Below are positions 17,913 to 29,263 of a stretch of DNA of 64,000 bases, piece after piece; position 1 is the stretch's first letter; every line of letters begins with the position of its first letter. Source of the stretch: Nocardioides potassii (lineage in GTDB: Bacteria > Actinomycetota > Actinomycetes > Propionibacteriales > Nocardioidaceae). The notes under the pieces are model-generated. The model did no database searches. It was not told where the DNA came from and saw only the letters and a program-made list of their open reading frames with translations. Where the stretch lies: NCBI RefSeq assembly GCF_021648885.1, contig NZ_JAKJHZ010000010.1:186001-250000 (forward strand), read 5' to 3'. Both the position numbers and the translations under genes were made by a program.

Positions 17913-18803
17913 ATGAGCTCGGAAGCCCCGTTCGGTCGTCTCCTCACGGCGATGGCCACCGCGTTCCACGAGGACGGCAGCGTCGACCTCGACGGCACCG
18001 CGGCGATCGCGGCCCACCTCGTCGCCCACGGCAACGACGGTGTCGTCGTCAGCGGTACGACGGGGGAGAGTCCCACGACCTCGGTCGCGGAGGACGGCGA
18101 GATCCTGCGCGCCGTCCAGGACGCCGTCGGCGACCGCGCGGTCGTGGTCGCGGGGGTCGGGACCAACGCCACGGCCCACTCCGTCGAGCTCGCACGCCAG
18201 GCGGAGAAGGTCGGCGTCGACGGGGTGCTGCTGGTCAGCCCCTACTACAACAAGCCCGGCCAGGTCGGGCTCCAGCACCACTTCTCGAGCGTGGTCGAGG
18301 CCACCGACCTCCCCGTCATGCTCTACGACGTCCCCGGCCGCACCGCGAGCCTGATCGAGCTGCCGACCTACGAGGCGATGCGCCGCTACGACCACGTCGT
18401 GTCGGTGAAGGAGGCCTCCGGCCTGCTGGCCCGCACGGCGCAGCTCGTCGACCTCGGCTACTCGGTCTACTCCGGCGACGACGTCAACACGCTCGGCTAC
18501 CTCGCCTACGGCGGCGTCGGCCTGGTGTCCGTCGTCGCGCACGCGGCGGGCGACCAGCTCAAGGCGATGCTCGACGCGTGGGCCGCCGGCGACACCGCGG
18601 AGGCGCTGCGCATCCACACCTCGCTGCTTCCCGCGTTCGACGCCGTGATGGGCGTCCCCAACTACGGAGCCACCACCGCCAAGGCAGCCCTCGAGCTGCT
18701 CGGCGTGCTCGACAACCGCCGCGTCCGCGGCCCACTGGTCGCCCTGGACGACGACGAGGTCGCTGCGCTGCGCGCCGGCCTCGCCGCCGCCGGCCTCCTG
18801 TGA
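17913..18803 (+). CDS. dapA: 4-hydroxy-tetrahydrodipicolinate synthase
   Basis: Condenses pyruvate with aspartate semialdehyde, the first committed step to lysine and diaminopimelate for the cell wall. 296 residues. Typical motifs are VVSGTTGESPTTS (pyruvate-binding), SPYYNKPGQ, LYDVPGRTA with the catalytic Tyr, and VSVKEASG with the Schiff-base Lys. RNase J follows after 33 bp on the same strand, an order seen in many actinobacteria, although the two functions are unrelated. Confidence 0.96.
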   Translation: MSSEAPFGRLLTAMATAFHEDGSVDLDGTAAIAAHLVAHGNDGVVVSGTTGESPTTSVAEDGEILRAVQDAVGDRAVVVAGVGTNATAHSVELARQAEKVGVDGVLLVSPYYNKPGQVGLQHHFSSVVEATDLPVMLYDVPGRTASLIELPTYEAMRRYDHVVSVKEASGLLARTAQLVDLGYSVYSGDDVNTLGYLAYGGVGLVSVVAHAAGDQLKAMLDAWAAGDTAEALRIHTSLLPAFDAVMGVPNYGATTAKAALELLGVLDNRRVRGPLVALDDDEVAALRAGLAAAGLL

Positions 18804-18836
18804 CATCCACGTCCTGACCAACTGCAGAGGAATCCC

Positions 18837-20522
<1,686 letters not shown>

Positions 20523-20539
20523 GCGGCCCACGCACGGCC

Positions 20540-20545
20540 TAGGAT
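20540..20545 (+). promoter_or_regulatory. -10 box (TAGGAT) of the orphan kinase gene
   Basis: TAGGAT lies 44 bp before ATG 20590. It predicts a leader of about 38 nt that carries a clear GGGGAGG ribosome site at 20578-20584. Unlike several neighbours, this gene appears to be led. Confidence 0.4.
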
Positions 20546-20589
20546 TCCCGCCAGGTGCGGGTCCGAGCAGTTGGGGTGGGGAGGTGGAC

Positions 20590-22365
20590 ATGCCGCGCAA
20601 CCATGGTGCGCTGAGCCGGCTGGCCGAGCTGATGCGTCGCGTCAACTCCTCCACCGACACCGAGGTCATCCTCGAGGAGATCGCGCACGGCGTCGTCGAC
20701 GTCCTCGGCTACGGCGTAGCGGCGATCGCGCGCCTCGAGGGCGACACGCTCGTGATGACCAACGTCGCCGGACCGCCCGACGTGGTCGCGCAGATCCTGC
20801 ACCGCCGTACGCCGGCCGAGCAGATCCTCGACGAGTTCCGCGAGGCCGACCGCTGGGGGATCCTCCGCTTCGTCCCGGCGGGTCGCATGTCCGAGGAGCG
20901 CCTGCGTGCCGCGTGGATCCCGGAGGTCCCGCTCAGCGACGACCCCGAGGCGTGGCACCCGGAGCACGCCCTCTACGCCCCCCTCTACTCCGCCGGCGGC
21001 GAGCTTCTCGGCAACATGGCCGTCGACCTGCCGCCGGACGGTCGCGTCCCCGACGAGGGCGACCGCGAGCTGCTGGAGATGTTCGCCGTCCAGGCCGGTG
21101 TCGCGCTGTCCAACGCACGCGAGCGCGAGCGCCTCACCGACCGGCTGCGCCTCGACCGGATGCTCACCGAGGTGGCCGCCGCCGGCACCCAGCACAGCCT
21201 GCCGCAGGCGCTCACCTCGGCGGTCGGTGCCGTCGCGGAGTGCTTCGGGACGGCGCAGTGCGTCGTACGGACCTTCCCGGCCGACGCGCAGGGCAGCCAG
21301 ATCGGGATCGCCACCCCCCACCCGTTCACCCCCGAGAACGACGTCCCGGAGATCCGCACCGACCTCGAGCAGCTCCAGGACCTGCCGGTGCTCATCGAGC
21401 TCGGCGTGAGCGACGCCTCGTCGGACCTGCTGCCGCGCAGCGCGACCCACACCCAGCGGCTGATGCGCAGCATGCGGGTGGACCGGGCGCTGGTGTGCCC
21501 GCTCGTCTCGCGGGAGGAGCTCGTCGGCTACCTGGTCCTCGGCTTCGCCCGCCACGCCCGCCCGCTGACCGCCGCCGAGGCCGACGCCGTCCTCGAGGTC
21601 GGCCGCCTGCTCGCCCAGACCGTCCGGGCCTCCCGCGTCCTGGAGACCGAGCAGCGGCTCGTGCAGGAGCTCCGCGAGCTCGCGCGCTACCGCAGCGAGC
21701 TGATCGCGACGATCTCCCACGAGCTCAAGACGCCGCTGACCGCGATCCTCGGGCACGCGGAGCTGATCGCCGACCGGCACCCCGACCTCACGTCGATCGA
21801 CGCGATCATCCGCAACGCCCAGCGGCTCAACAACCTCGTCGCCAACCTGCTCCACTACTCGCGGATCCAGGGCCGGCGCGAGACCGTACGACGCGCGGTC
21901 GACCTCGCCGAGCTCTGCGAGGCCAGCGTGGACCTGCTCGGCATCCGCGCCAAGCAGGCCGGGGTGCACCTGTCCTTCACCTCGTCGGGGTCGGGGCCGG
22001 TGGTCGTCTTCGGCGACCCGGAGGAGCTGGCCCGGGTCATCGACAACATGGTCGACAACGCGGTGAAGTACACCCCCGAGGACGGCACGGTCGAGGTGCG
22101 GATGACGGTCACCGACGACGAGGTCAGCGTCGAGGTCACCGACACCGGGATCGGCATCTCGGTCACCGACCAGGCGCACGTCTTCTCGGCGTTCCACCGC
22201 TCGACCAACCCCAACGCGCTCTCCGTCCCCGGCACGGGCCTCGGCCTGCCGATCGCGCAGCGGATCGCCGAGACGCACGGCGGCACCCTCTCGGTGTCCT
22301 CGGCGCTGGGCACGGGGAGCACCTTCACCTTCACGCTGCCGCTGCGCTCGACCCGCGACACCTGA
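20590..22365 (+). CDS. Orphan soluble sensor histidine kinase (GAF-GAF-HisKA-HATPase)
   Basis: 591 residues with no membrane segments. Two GAF-like sensor domains (about 15-170 and 185-345) precede a HisKA dimerisation domain with the H-box ISHELKTPLTAILGHAE near residue 377. An HATPase domain follows with N-box NMVDNAVKYTPEDG, DTGIGISVTD and GTGLGLPIAQRI. It therefore autophosphorylates on His in response to a cytoplasmic small-molecule or redox signal that the sequence does not name. No response regulator is adjacent; the neighbours are rnj and ftsK. GGGGAGG five nt before ATG 20590 selects this start over GTG 20584. Confidence 0.9.
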   Translation: MPRNHGALSRLAELMRRVNSSTDTEVILEEIAHGVVDVLGYGVAAIARLEGDTLVMTNVAGPPDVVAQILHRRTPAEQILDEFREADRWGILRFVPAGRMSEERLRAAWIPEVPLSDDPEAWHPEHALYAPLYSAGGELLGNMAVDLPPDGRVPDEGDRELLEMFAVQAGVALSNARERERLTDRLRLDRMLTEVAAAGTQHSLPQALTSAVGAVAECFGTAQCVVRTFPADAQGSQIGIATPHPFTPENDVPEIRTDLEQLQDLPVLIELGVSDASSDLLPRSATHTQRLMRSMRVDRALVCPLVSREELVGYLVLGFARHARPLTAAEADAVLEVGRLLAQTVRASRVLETEQRLVQELRELARYRSELIATISHELKTPLTAILGHAELIADRHPDLTSIDAIIRNAQRLNNLVANLLHYSRIQGRRETVRRAVDLAELCEASVDLLGIRAKQAGVHLSFTSSGSGPVVVFGDPEELARVIDNMVDNAVKYTPEDGTVEVRMTVTDDEVSVEVTDTGIGISVTDQAHVFSAFHRSTNPNALSVPGTGLGLPIAQRIAETHGGTLSVSSALGTGSTFTFTLPLRSTRDT

Positions 22366-22432
22366 CCGGCCTCACCTGGCCCGCGGCACGACACGCACGC
22401 GTGTGATCCCTGTGGCTGGTGTGACTTCACCG

Positions 22433-22438
22433 TAGGGT
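22433..22438 (+). promoter_or_regulatory. -10 box (TAGGGT) of ftsK, leaderless
   Basis: TAGGGT ends six nt before ATG 22445. No ribosome-binding site is visible. Confidence 0.55.
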
Positions 22439-22444
22439 CACAGC

Positions 22445-25114
22445 ATGGCGACCCGTACGTCTTCCCCGCCGGGGTCGCGGAGCACGAGCACGTCCGGTTC
22501 GAAGAGCCGGTCCACCGCTTCGAGCACCCGATCCCGGAGTACCAGCAAGCGTCCCGCCCCTCGTTCGAGCTCGACGAGGGGCCGGAGCGGCTCCAGCGCG
22601 GCCAAGCGCCGTCCTGCCTCGCGCCCGGCGCCCCGTGCCGTGCGCAACGGGCCGGGGCCGGTCTCGCGCTCCTTCGGCGCGATCGGCCGCGGCATCTCCG
22701 CGGTCTGGCTGGGCATCGCCCACGCGCTCGGCGCGGTCGCTCGCTCCATCGGGCAGTCGGCCCGCGACCTCGACCCCGAGCACCGCCGTGACGGGGTCGG
22801 CCTCTTCCTCTTCGGCCTGGCGACGATCTCCGCCGCAGCGGTGTGGTGGCAGCTCCCCGGCGGCGTGATGGACTTCGCGCGCTCGCTGACCTCGGGCGCT
22901 GTGGGCAAGGTCGGCTGGTTCGTCCCGCTCTTCCTGGTCTACGCCGGCTGGCGCACCCTCCGCGACCCCGAGCGCAACGGCCCCGCGGGCCGTCAGGTGA
23001 TCGGCTGGACCGCCTTCGGGCTGGGCCTGCTCGGCATCGTCCACATCGCCAACGGCAACCCGCAGCCGGTCCTCGGTGACGCCACCAACCTCCAGGAGGC
23101 CGGGGGAGCGGTCGGCTACGTCACCTCGAGCCTGCTGCTCGACCTGATGCAGACGCCGTACGTCGTGGTGCCGCTGCTGGGCCTGCTCGCGGTCTTCGGG
23201 GTCCTGATCATCACCGCGACGCCCGTATACCAGATCCCTGCCCGCCTCGCCGGGCTGCGCGACAAGGCCCTGGGCCGTACGGCGCCGGAGGTCGAGCCCG
23301 TCGCCGACGAGGCGACGAAGCCGGTGCGCACCCGCCGCCGCTCGATGCTCGACGACGACCCGGACGGGATCGACCCGGAGATGGGCGACCCCGCCTACGA
23401 CAGCCCGCTGCTCGCCGACCGCGAGCTCAGGAAGCGCCGCCGCCGCAAGGGCGACGCGGACGACACCGAGGCTGTCGAGGACTACGGCATCGACCTGTTC
23501 GCCGACCCCGTCGCCGACGCGCCGACCGAGGTCACCCCGTCCGTGCCCGCCGCCCGCAGCGGCGCGGACGCCGACACCGGCACCGTCGAGCCGCCGCCGC
23601 ACACGCCCCTCCCGGCGCGCGTCGAGCAGCTCGCGCTCTCGGGCGACATCACCTACTCGCTGCCCGACAACTCCTCGCTCAAGCCGGGCTCGCCGCACAA
23701 GGCGCGGTCCAAGGCCAGCGACGCGGTCGTCGAGCGGCTGATGCAGGTGATGGAGGAGTTCGGGATCGACGCCGCCGTCACCGGCTACACACGTGGCCCC
23801 ACCGTCACCCGCTACGAGGTCGAGCTCGGCCCCGCGGTCAAGGTGGAGAAGGTCACCGCGCTGTCGAAGAACATCGCCTACGCCGTCGCCTCGGCCGACG
23901 TGCGGATCCTGAGCCCGATCCCCGGCAAGTCCGCGATCGGCATCGAGATCCCCAACGTCGACAAGGAGATCGTCTCCCTCGGCGACGTGCTCCGCTCGAG
24001 CACCGCCCGCTCCGACCACCACCCGATGGTCGCCGGGCTGGGCAAGGACGTGGAGGGCGGCTTCGTCGTCGCCAACCTGGCGAAGATGCCGCACCTCCTG
24101 GTCGCCGGTGCGACCGGGTCCGGAAAGTCGAGCTTCATCAACTCGATGATCACCTCGATCCTGATGCGGTCGACGCCCGACGAGGTCCGGATGATCATGG
24201 TCGACCCCAAGCGGGTCGAGCTCAACGCCTACGAGGGCGTGCCGCACCTGATCACGCCGATCATCACCAACCCCAAGAAGGCCGCCGAGGCGCTGGCGTG
24301 GGTCGTGCGCGAGATGGACATGCGCTACGACGACCTGGCCAACTTCGGCTTCCGCCACGTCGACGACTTCAACAAGGCGGTGCGCGCCGGGAAGGTCGAG
24401 GTACCGGCGGGCAGCGAGCGCGTGCTGTCGCCGTACCCCTACCTCCTCGTCATCGTCGACGAGCTCGCGGACCTGATGATGGTCGCGCCGCGCGACGTCG
24501 AGGACGCGGTCGTCCGCATCACCCAGCTCGCCCGTGCGGCAGGCATCCACCTGGTGCTCGCCACGCAGCGGCCCTCGGTCGACGTGGTGACAGGCCTGAT
24601 CAAGGCCAACGTGCCGTCCCGGCTGGCGTTCGCGACGTCGTCGCTCGCCGACAGCCGGGTCATCCTCGACCAGCCGGGCGCGGAGAAGCTCGTCGGCCAG
24701 GGTGACGGGCTGTTCCTGCCGATGGGGTCGAGCAAGCCGGCCCGTATCCAGGGTGCCTGGGTGACGGAGGCGGAGATCGCCAAGGTCGTCAAGCACTGCA
24801 AGGACCAGCTCGAGCCGACCTACGTCGAGGACGTCACCGCGCCGGCGGCGTCCAAGCGCGAGCTCGACGACGACATCGGCGACGACATGGAGCTCGTGGT
24901 GCAGGCCATCGAGCTGGTCGTCTCCACGCAGTTCGGGTCGACGTCGATGCTGCAGCGCAAGCTGCGCGTCGGCTTCGCCAAGGCCGGCCGGCTGATGGAC
25001 ATCCTGGAGAGCCGGGGGGTCGTCGGACCCAGCGAGGGCTCGAAGGCGCGTGACGTCCTGGTCAAGCCGGACGAGCTCGATTCCGTGATCGCCACGTTGG
25101 AGGGGGGAGCCTGA
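22445..25114 (+). CDS. ftsK: DNA translocase FtsK
   Basis: A septal membrane-anchored motor that pumps chromosome ends and activates dimer resolution. 889 residues. The first 70 are Ser/Arg-rich, then about four membrane helices lie at 90-260 and an acidic linker at 275-400. The motor follows with Walker [10 protein letters not shown] (Lys561) and [12 protein letters not shown] as Walker B. The C-terminal gamma winged helix at about 812-885 ([20 protein letters not shown]) reads KOPS-type DNA sites. It overlaps the next gene as TGATG. The ftsK-HTH-rimO-pgsA order is conserved in actinobacteria. Confidence 0.96.
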   Translation: MATRTSSPPGSRSTSTSGSKSRSTASSTRSRSTSKRPAPRSSSTRGRSGSSAAKRRPASRPAPRAVRNGPGPVSRSFGAIGRGISAVWLGIAHALGAVARSIGQSARDLDPEHRRDGVGLFLFGLATISAAAVWWQLPGGVMDFARSLTSGAVGKVGWFVPLFLVYAGWRTLRDPERNGPAGRQVIGWTAFGLGLLGIVHIANGNPQPVLGDATNLQEAGGAVGYVTSSLLLDLMQTPYVVVPLLGLLAVFGVLIITATPVYQIPARLAGLRDKALGRTAPEVEPVADEATKPVRTRRRSMLDDDPDGIDPEMGDPAYDSPLLADRELRKRRRRKGDADDTEAVEDYGIDLFADPVADAPTEVTPSVPAARSGADADTGTVEPPPHTPLPARVEQLALSGDITYSLPDNSSLKPGSPHKARSKASDAVVERLMQVMEEFGIDAAVTGYTRGPTVTRYEVELGPAVKVEKVTALSKNIAYAVASADVRILSPIPGKSAIGIEIPNVDKEIVSLGDVLRSSTARSDHHPMVAGLGKDVEGGFVVANLAKMPHLLVAGATGSGKSSFINSMITSILMRSTPDEVRMIMVDPKRVELNAYEGVPHLITPIITNPKKAAEALAWVVREMDMRYDDLANFGFRHVDDFNKAVRAGKVEVPAGSERVLSPYPYLLVIVDELADLMMVAPRDVEDAVVRITQLARAAGIHLVLATQRPSVDVVTGLIKANVPSRLAFATSSLADSRVILDQPGAEKLVGQGDGLFLPMGSSKPARIQGAWVTEAEIAKVVKHCKDQLEPTYVEDVTAPAASKRELDDDIGDDMELVVQAIELVVSTQFGSTSMLQRKLRVGFAKAGRLMDILESRGVVGPSEGSKARDVLVKPDELDSVIATLEGGA

Positions 25115-26766
25115 TGGGCGCCGTGCTGGACGACAACGAGAACGACACCGACCTCGTGACCGAGGGCTCGCACGACGGCGAGCTGTCGGTCGCGCCCGAG
25201 GGCGTCGAGGTACGCCGCCACGCCGGCGTCGCCGCCGGCGTCGGGCTGACCGCCTCGGCGGTCGCCATCGCCTACCTCGGCCGGGCGACCCAGGGCGGGT
25301 CGGCGCTCGACTGGGCGTTCGTGGCGGTGATGGGGCTGCTCGGTGCCTACTGGCTCCACAGCTTCGTCGACGCGCGCACGCCGCTGCTCGTGGCCGACGC
25401 CCAGGGCATCCGGATCCGGCTCGGCCGGAGCTGGCGCGGGCTGCCGTGGACAGCGGTCCACCACGTCGAGCACACGCCCCGGCGCGGCCTGCTCCACGAC
25501 GGCCGCCTGGTCGTCGTGCCCCACAACCTCGAGCTGATCGAGTCCGAGATCACCGGTGCCGGCAAGCGCCACACCACGATCTCCCGGATGTTGCACGGTG
25601 CGCCGCTCGCGGTGCCGCTGGGTCTCTCCACGCGCCTCGTGGGTGCGGGTGGCGACCTCACGGTGGCACTGGGTCGAGTGGCTCGCGACGAGAGCCAGGT
25701 CGTCCTGGTCGAGCCACTGGTCACCGACGTCGATGTGGACGATGTGGACGACGTCGAGGCCGACGGCCCGGTGGACGCCTCGGACGCACCGGCGGACGAG
25801 ACCGTCGTCGCGAGCCCGACGCCGGCAGCGCTGCGCGAGACCGGAGCCGCCCGTCGGTCCGAGGTGCGTCGGGACTTCGAGCCCGCGACCGCGAACGACG
25901 AGCCGGAGGGGCGCGAGCACCACCGGCCGGGGCGCGTGAGCCTCGTCGAGGAGACCCAGTCCTGGGGTGACCGCGTCCGCGCGATCGCCCGCGCGGGCGA
26001 GCCGGTGGAGCCGCTCGTGCTCGACGACTTCGAGGTGGAGCCGGCCGAGGACCCGGTCATCGGGCCCGAGCTCGCTGCGGCGCGCACCCGGATCGGCCTC
26101 ACCGTCGACCAGCTCGCGGAGCGCACCCGGATCCGTCCGCACGTGATCGAGGCCGTCGAGGTCGACGACTTCGAGCCCTGCGGCGGCGACTTCTACGCGC
26201 GCGGCCACCTGCGCACCCTCGCCCGGGTGCTGGGTGTCGACGTGGCCCCGCTGCTGGCGTCGTACGACGAGCGCTACGCGCACGCCCCGATCAACCCGCG
26301 CCGCGTCTTCGAGGCCGAGCTGGCCACCGGGGCCCACGGCTCGATCCGCGGCACCCGCGGCGGACCGAACTGGTCGGTGCTCGTCGCCGTCGTGATGGCG
26401 CTCGTGCTCTGCTGGTCGATCGCCCGCCTGGTGATGGACACCCCGCCGGAGCTGCGCGGCTCGACCCCGGTCCTCAACGGGTCGGGCGGGCCCGAGGGCG
26501 CCGGCAACGCGCCGCCCGCCAAGCCGGTCGAGGTCGTCGTGACGGCGGCGGCCACGGGCGGCGCCCGCGTCGTCGTCCGTGACGCGTCCGGCACCGAGGT
26601 CTTCAAGGGAGACCTCGCCGTCGGCCAGTCCCGCGAGCTCAAGGCCTCCCCGCCCGTGCGCGTGATGTCCACCGACGGCGCCGTCACCGTCGCCGTCGCC
26701 GGCGGCGCGGCGCGCGCGGTCGGCGAGCCCGGGATCGCCGGCCAGGGCACGTTCGTCGCGGACTGA
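25114..26766 (+). CDS. RodZ-like helix-turn-helix membrane protein with an extra N-terminal membrane/PH-like region
   Basis: 550 residues. The RodZ-like part is an HTH_25 domain at about 314-380 (LAAARTRIGLTVDQLAERTR ... ARGHLRTLARVLGVD), one membrane helix at 420-440 (WSVLVAVVMALVLCWSIARL) and a C-terminal beta domain like DUF4115 (470-550). RodZ links MreB or the cell-wall machinery to the membrane. Unusually, residues 1-200 carry two more hydrophobic segments and a PH-like beta domain (IRIRLGRSWRGLPWTAVHHV), followed by a long acidic linker. This could be a fusion of two ancestral genes. Its start overlaps the ftsK stop, so it is co-translated with the division motor. Confidence 0.8.
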   Translation: MGAVLDDNENDTDLVTEGSHDGELSVAPEGVEVRRHAGVAAGVGLTASAVAIAYLGRATQGGSALDWAFVAVMGLLGAYWLHSFVDARTPLLVADAQGIRIRLGRSWRGLPWTAVHHVEHTPRRGLLHDGRLVVVPHNLELIESEITGAGKRHTTISRMLHGAPLAVPLGLSTRLVGAGGDLTVALGRVARDESQVVLVEPLVTDVDVDDVDDVEADGPVDASDAPADETVVASPTPAALRETGAARRSEVRRDFEPATANDEPEGREHHRPGRVSLVEETQSWGDRVRAIARAGEPVEPLVLDDFEVEPAEDPVIGPELAAARTRIGLTVDQLAERTRIRPHVIEAVEVDDFEPCGGDFYARGHLRTLARVLGVDVAPLLASYDERYAHAPINPRRVFEAELATGAHGSIRGTRGGPNWSVLVAVVMALVLCWSIARLVMDTPPELRGSTPVLNGSGGPEGAGNAPPAKPVEVVVTAAATGGARVVVRDASGTEVFKGDLAVGQSRELKASPPVRVMSTDGAVTVAVAGGAARAVGEPGIAGQGTFVAD

Positions 26767-26781
26767 GCCCGCCCCCGCGCG

Positions 26782-26844
26782 TACACGTGTCCGAGAAGGT
26801 GCCCCTGCTTCCCGCTGTCCAGGGCCACCTCCCGGACACGTGTA
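26782..26844. repeat. 63-nt intergenic hairpin repeat, copy B
   Basis: Outer arms are tACACGTGTCCG and its exact complement. Inner stem bases pair imperfectly (one bulged A, three mismatches), and the right arm carries the family sequence GGGCCACCT. It starts 16 bp after the stop of the RodZ-like gene, the same position relative to a stop codon as copy A. It is 37 bp from copy C, in tandem and in the same orientation. Confidence 0.85.
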
Positions 26845-26881
26845 GCGCTGGTCCCGGCGTCGCTGCGCGCGCCCTCGCGCG

Positions 26882-26944
26882 TACACGTGTCCGAGATGTC
26901 GCCCTCTATCGGGTCGCTCCGGGGCCATCTCGCGGACACGTGTG
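26882..26944. repeat. 63-nt intergenic hairpin repeat, copy C
   Basis: Outer arms ACACGTGTCC(G) pair exactly. The right arm GGGGCCATCT matches copies A and B, while the central 15-20 nt differ between all three. Its length is again exactly 63 nt. It ends 81 bp before the rimO start. Confidence 0.85.
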
Positions 26945-27010
26945 CCCGGATCGGCGGCCGGTGAGGCGCCTCACCGCCCCCGCGTTGCGGGTTCACGCCC
27001 GCGGACGCGG

Positions 27011-27016
27011 CATACT
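27011..27016 (+). promoter_or_regulatory. Possible -10 box (CATACT) of rimO
   Basis: CATACT ends nine nt before ATG 27026, with no Shine-Dalgarno sequence in the gap. This fits the near-leaderless pattern seen at other starts, with weaker consensus. Confidence 0.35.
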
Positions 27017-27025
27017 CGGCGTGCG

Positions 27026-28501
27026 ATGACGACTGACACAGAGGCTGCCCCCACCCCGCTCCACGTCGCGGTGGTGACCCTCGGCTGCGCACGCAACGAG
27101 GTCGACTCCGAGGAGCTGGCCGGACGGCTCGAGGCGGGTGGCTTCGTGCTGGTCGACGACGCCGAGGACGCGGACACCGTCGTGGTGAACACGTGCGGCT
27201 TCGTCGAGGCCGCGAAGAAGGACTCGGTCGACACCCTGCTCGAGGCCGCGGACCTCAAGGTCGAGCACGGCGGTCGCGCCCAGGCCGTGGTGGCCGTGGG
27301 TTGCCTCGCCGAGAGGTACGGCAAGGACCTCGCCGAGTCGCTGCCCGAGGCCGACGCCGTGCTGGGGTTCGACGACTACCCGGACATCGCGGCGAAGCTG
27401 CGCGCGATCGTCGGGGGAGAGGTGCACCACCCGCACACCCCGTCGGACCGCCGGCGCCTGCTGCCGATCTCCCCGGTCGACCGCGACGCCTCGACCGTCT
27501 CGATCCCGGGGCACGAGGTCGCGGCCGACACCAGCGACATCGGCGACGGCGCGCCGGCGACGGGACCCCGCGCCGTACGCCGGCGGCTGGACGCAGGCCC
27601 GATGGCGCCGCTCAAGCTCGCGAGCGGGTGCGACCGCCGCTGCTCCTTCTGCGCGATCCCGGCGTTCCGCGGCTCTTTCGTGAGCCGTCGCCCGAGCGAC
27701 GTGCTGCAGGAGGGCCAGTGGCTCGCCACGCAGGGCGTCAGGGAGCTCTTCCTCGTCAGCGAGAACTCGACCTCCTACGGCAAGGACCTCGGCGACCTGC
27801 GACTGCTCGAGACGCTGCTCCCCGAGCTGTCGGGCATCGACGGCATCGAGCGCGTGCGGGTGTCCTACCTCCAGCCCGCCGAGACCCGCCCGGGCCTGAT
27901 CGAGGCGATCGCCGACACCCCCGGCGTCGTCCCTTATTTTGACCTCTCCTTCCAGCACGCCAGCGCCTCGGTGCTGCGGCGGATGCGGCGGTTCGGTGAC
28001 CCCGAGAGCTTCCTCGGCCTGCTGGACCGGATCCGGACGCTCGCCCCGCTGGCCGGCGTACGGTCCAACGTCATCGTCGGCTTCCCCGGCGAGACCGACG
28101 AGGACCTCCAGACCCTGTGCGACTTCCTCGTCGCTGCCCGGATGGACGTCACCGGCGTCTTCGGCTACTCCGACGAGGACGGCACCGAGGCCGCCGGCTT
28201 CGCCGCCGACCTCAAGCTCGACGAGGACGAGATCCGCGCGCGGACCGAGCACGTCACGGCCCTCGTCGAGGAGCTCAACGCCCAGCGGGCCGAGGAGCGC
28301 ATCGGCGAGGAGGTGGTGGTGCTGGTCGAGTCGGTCGACGAGGACGGCACCGTGGGCCGCGCCGCCCACCAGGGCCCCGAGGTGGACGGTACGACGACGC
28401 TGGTGGGTGCGGACGGTGCGACGGTCGGCGACCTCGTGACGGCGACCGTCACGGCCACCGACGGGGTCGACCTCGTCGCGCGGGCAGGGGGTGCCGCGTG
28501 A
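27026..28501 (+). CDS. rimO: Ribosomal protein uS12 methylthiotransferase
   Basis: A radical SAM enzyme that adds a methylthio group to an Asp of ribosomal protein uS12. 491 residues. The N-terminal UPF0004 domain begins [20 protein letters not shown] and binds a second 4Fe-4S cluster through conserved Cys. The radical SAM CxxxCxxC is Cys202, Cys206, Cys209. A C-terminal TRAM domain (about 425-491) completes the architecture. Its stop overlaps the pgsA start as GTGA, so the two are translationally coupled. Confidence 0.95.
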   Translation: MTTDTEAAPTPLHVAVVTLGCARNEVDSEELAGRLEAGGFVLVDDAEDADTVVVNTCGFVEAAKKDSVDTLLEAADLKVEHGGRAQAVVAVGCLAERYGKDLAESLPEADAVLGFDDYPDIAAKLRAIVGGEVHHPHTPSDRRRLLPISPVDRDASTVSIPGHEVAADTSDIGDGAPATGPRAVRRRLDAGPMAPLKLASGCDRRCSFCAIPAFRGSFVSRRPSDVLQEGQWLATQGVRELFLVSENSTSYGKDLGDLRLLETLLPELSGIDGIERVRVSYLQPAETRPGLIEAIADTPGVVPYFDLSFQHASASVLRRMRRFGDPESFLGLLDRIRTLAPLAGVRSNVIVGFPGETDEDLQTLCDFLVAARMDVTGVFGYSDEDGTEAAGFAADLKLDEDEIRARTEHVTALVEELNAQRAEERIGEEVVVLVESVDEDGTVGRAAHQGPEVDGTTTLVGADGATVGDLVTATVTATDGVDLVARAGGAA

Positions 28502-29115
28502 GCACCGACCAGAAGGTCTCCAACTTCAACATCGCCAACGTGCTGACCGTGCTCCGCATCGCGATGGTGCCCCTCTTCGGCTGGGCGCTGCTGCACGACG
28601 GCGGCAACGACCCGACGTGGCGCTGGGTGGCGTTCGCCCTCTTCGCGGTCGCCATGATCACCGACAAGATCGACGGCGACCTCGCCCGCAAGCACAACCT
28701 CATCACCGACTTCGGCAAGATCGCCGACCCGATCGCCGACAAGGCGATCACCGGGATGGCGTTCATCGGGCTCTCGCTCGTCGGCGACATCTGGTGGTGG
28801 GTGACGGTCGTGGTCCTGCTGCGCGAGTGGAGCGTGACCCTCCTGCGCCTCTCGGTGCTCAAGTCGGTGGTCATCCCGGCAGCGCAGAGCGGCAAGATCA
28901 AGACCGTGCTGCAGGCCTTCGCCCTGGCCGGCCTGATCTGGCCGCTGCCGCACGGGGACGCGCACGGAGGGGCCTTCGACCTCTGGCCCGGGCCCCTCGG
29001 CGAGGTGCTGTTCTACGCCAGCCAGCTCCTCCTCGCCGGGGCCGTCGCGATGACGATGTGGTCCGGGTGGGAGTTCGTCCGCGAGGTCCGGAGCCAGCGA
29101 CCGCAGGTCGGCTGA
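28498..29115 (+). CDS. pgsA: CDP-diacylglycerol--glycerol-3-phosphate phosphatidyltransferase
   Basis: Makes phosphatidylglycerol phosphate, the precursor of PG and cardiolipin, in the cytoplasmic membrane. 205 residues from GTG 28498, with four to six membrane helices. The CDP-alcohol phosphotransferase signature D-x2-D-G-x2-A-R-x8-G-x3-D-x3-D is complete, from [11 protein letters not shown] to GKIADPIAD near residues 60-82. It is coupled to rimO. In most relatives cinA and clgR come next; here 9.4 kb of unrelated genes intervene. Confidence 0.95.
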   Translation: MSTDQKVSNFNIANVLTVLRIAMVPLFGWALLHDGGNDPTWRWVAFALFAVAMITDKIDGDLARKHNLITDFGKIADPIADKAITGMAFIGLSLVGDIWWWVTVVVLLREWSVTLLRLSVLKSVVIPAAQSGKIKTVLQAFALAGLIWPLPHGDAHGGAFDLWPGPLGEVLFYASQLLLAGAVAMTMWSGWEFVREVRSQRPQVG

Positions 29116-29263
29116 GCCGCTCCACGTGTTACGGCCACACCTCACGAAATCGGCCGTGAACTTTCGTCAACCGTCGAGGGAATTGATGCAGGTCCGGTAT
29201 CCCAATTGTCGGACCCTCGGGTGAAGATGCGCGGGACACATTCCTCGAAGACTCGGAGCTTTC

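Noticed and set aside
29140-29175. Possible PHO box before the nuclease gene
   Set aside because: On the minus strand GTTGACG and GTTCACG are 10 bp apart, whereas actinobacterial PHO boxes are 11-bp direct repeats with better consensus. Phosphate control remains plausible but is not shown.
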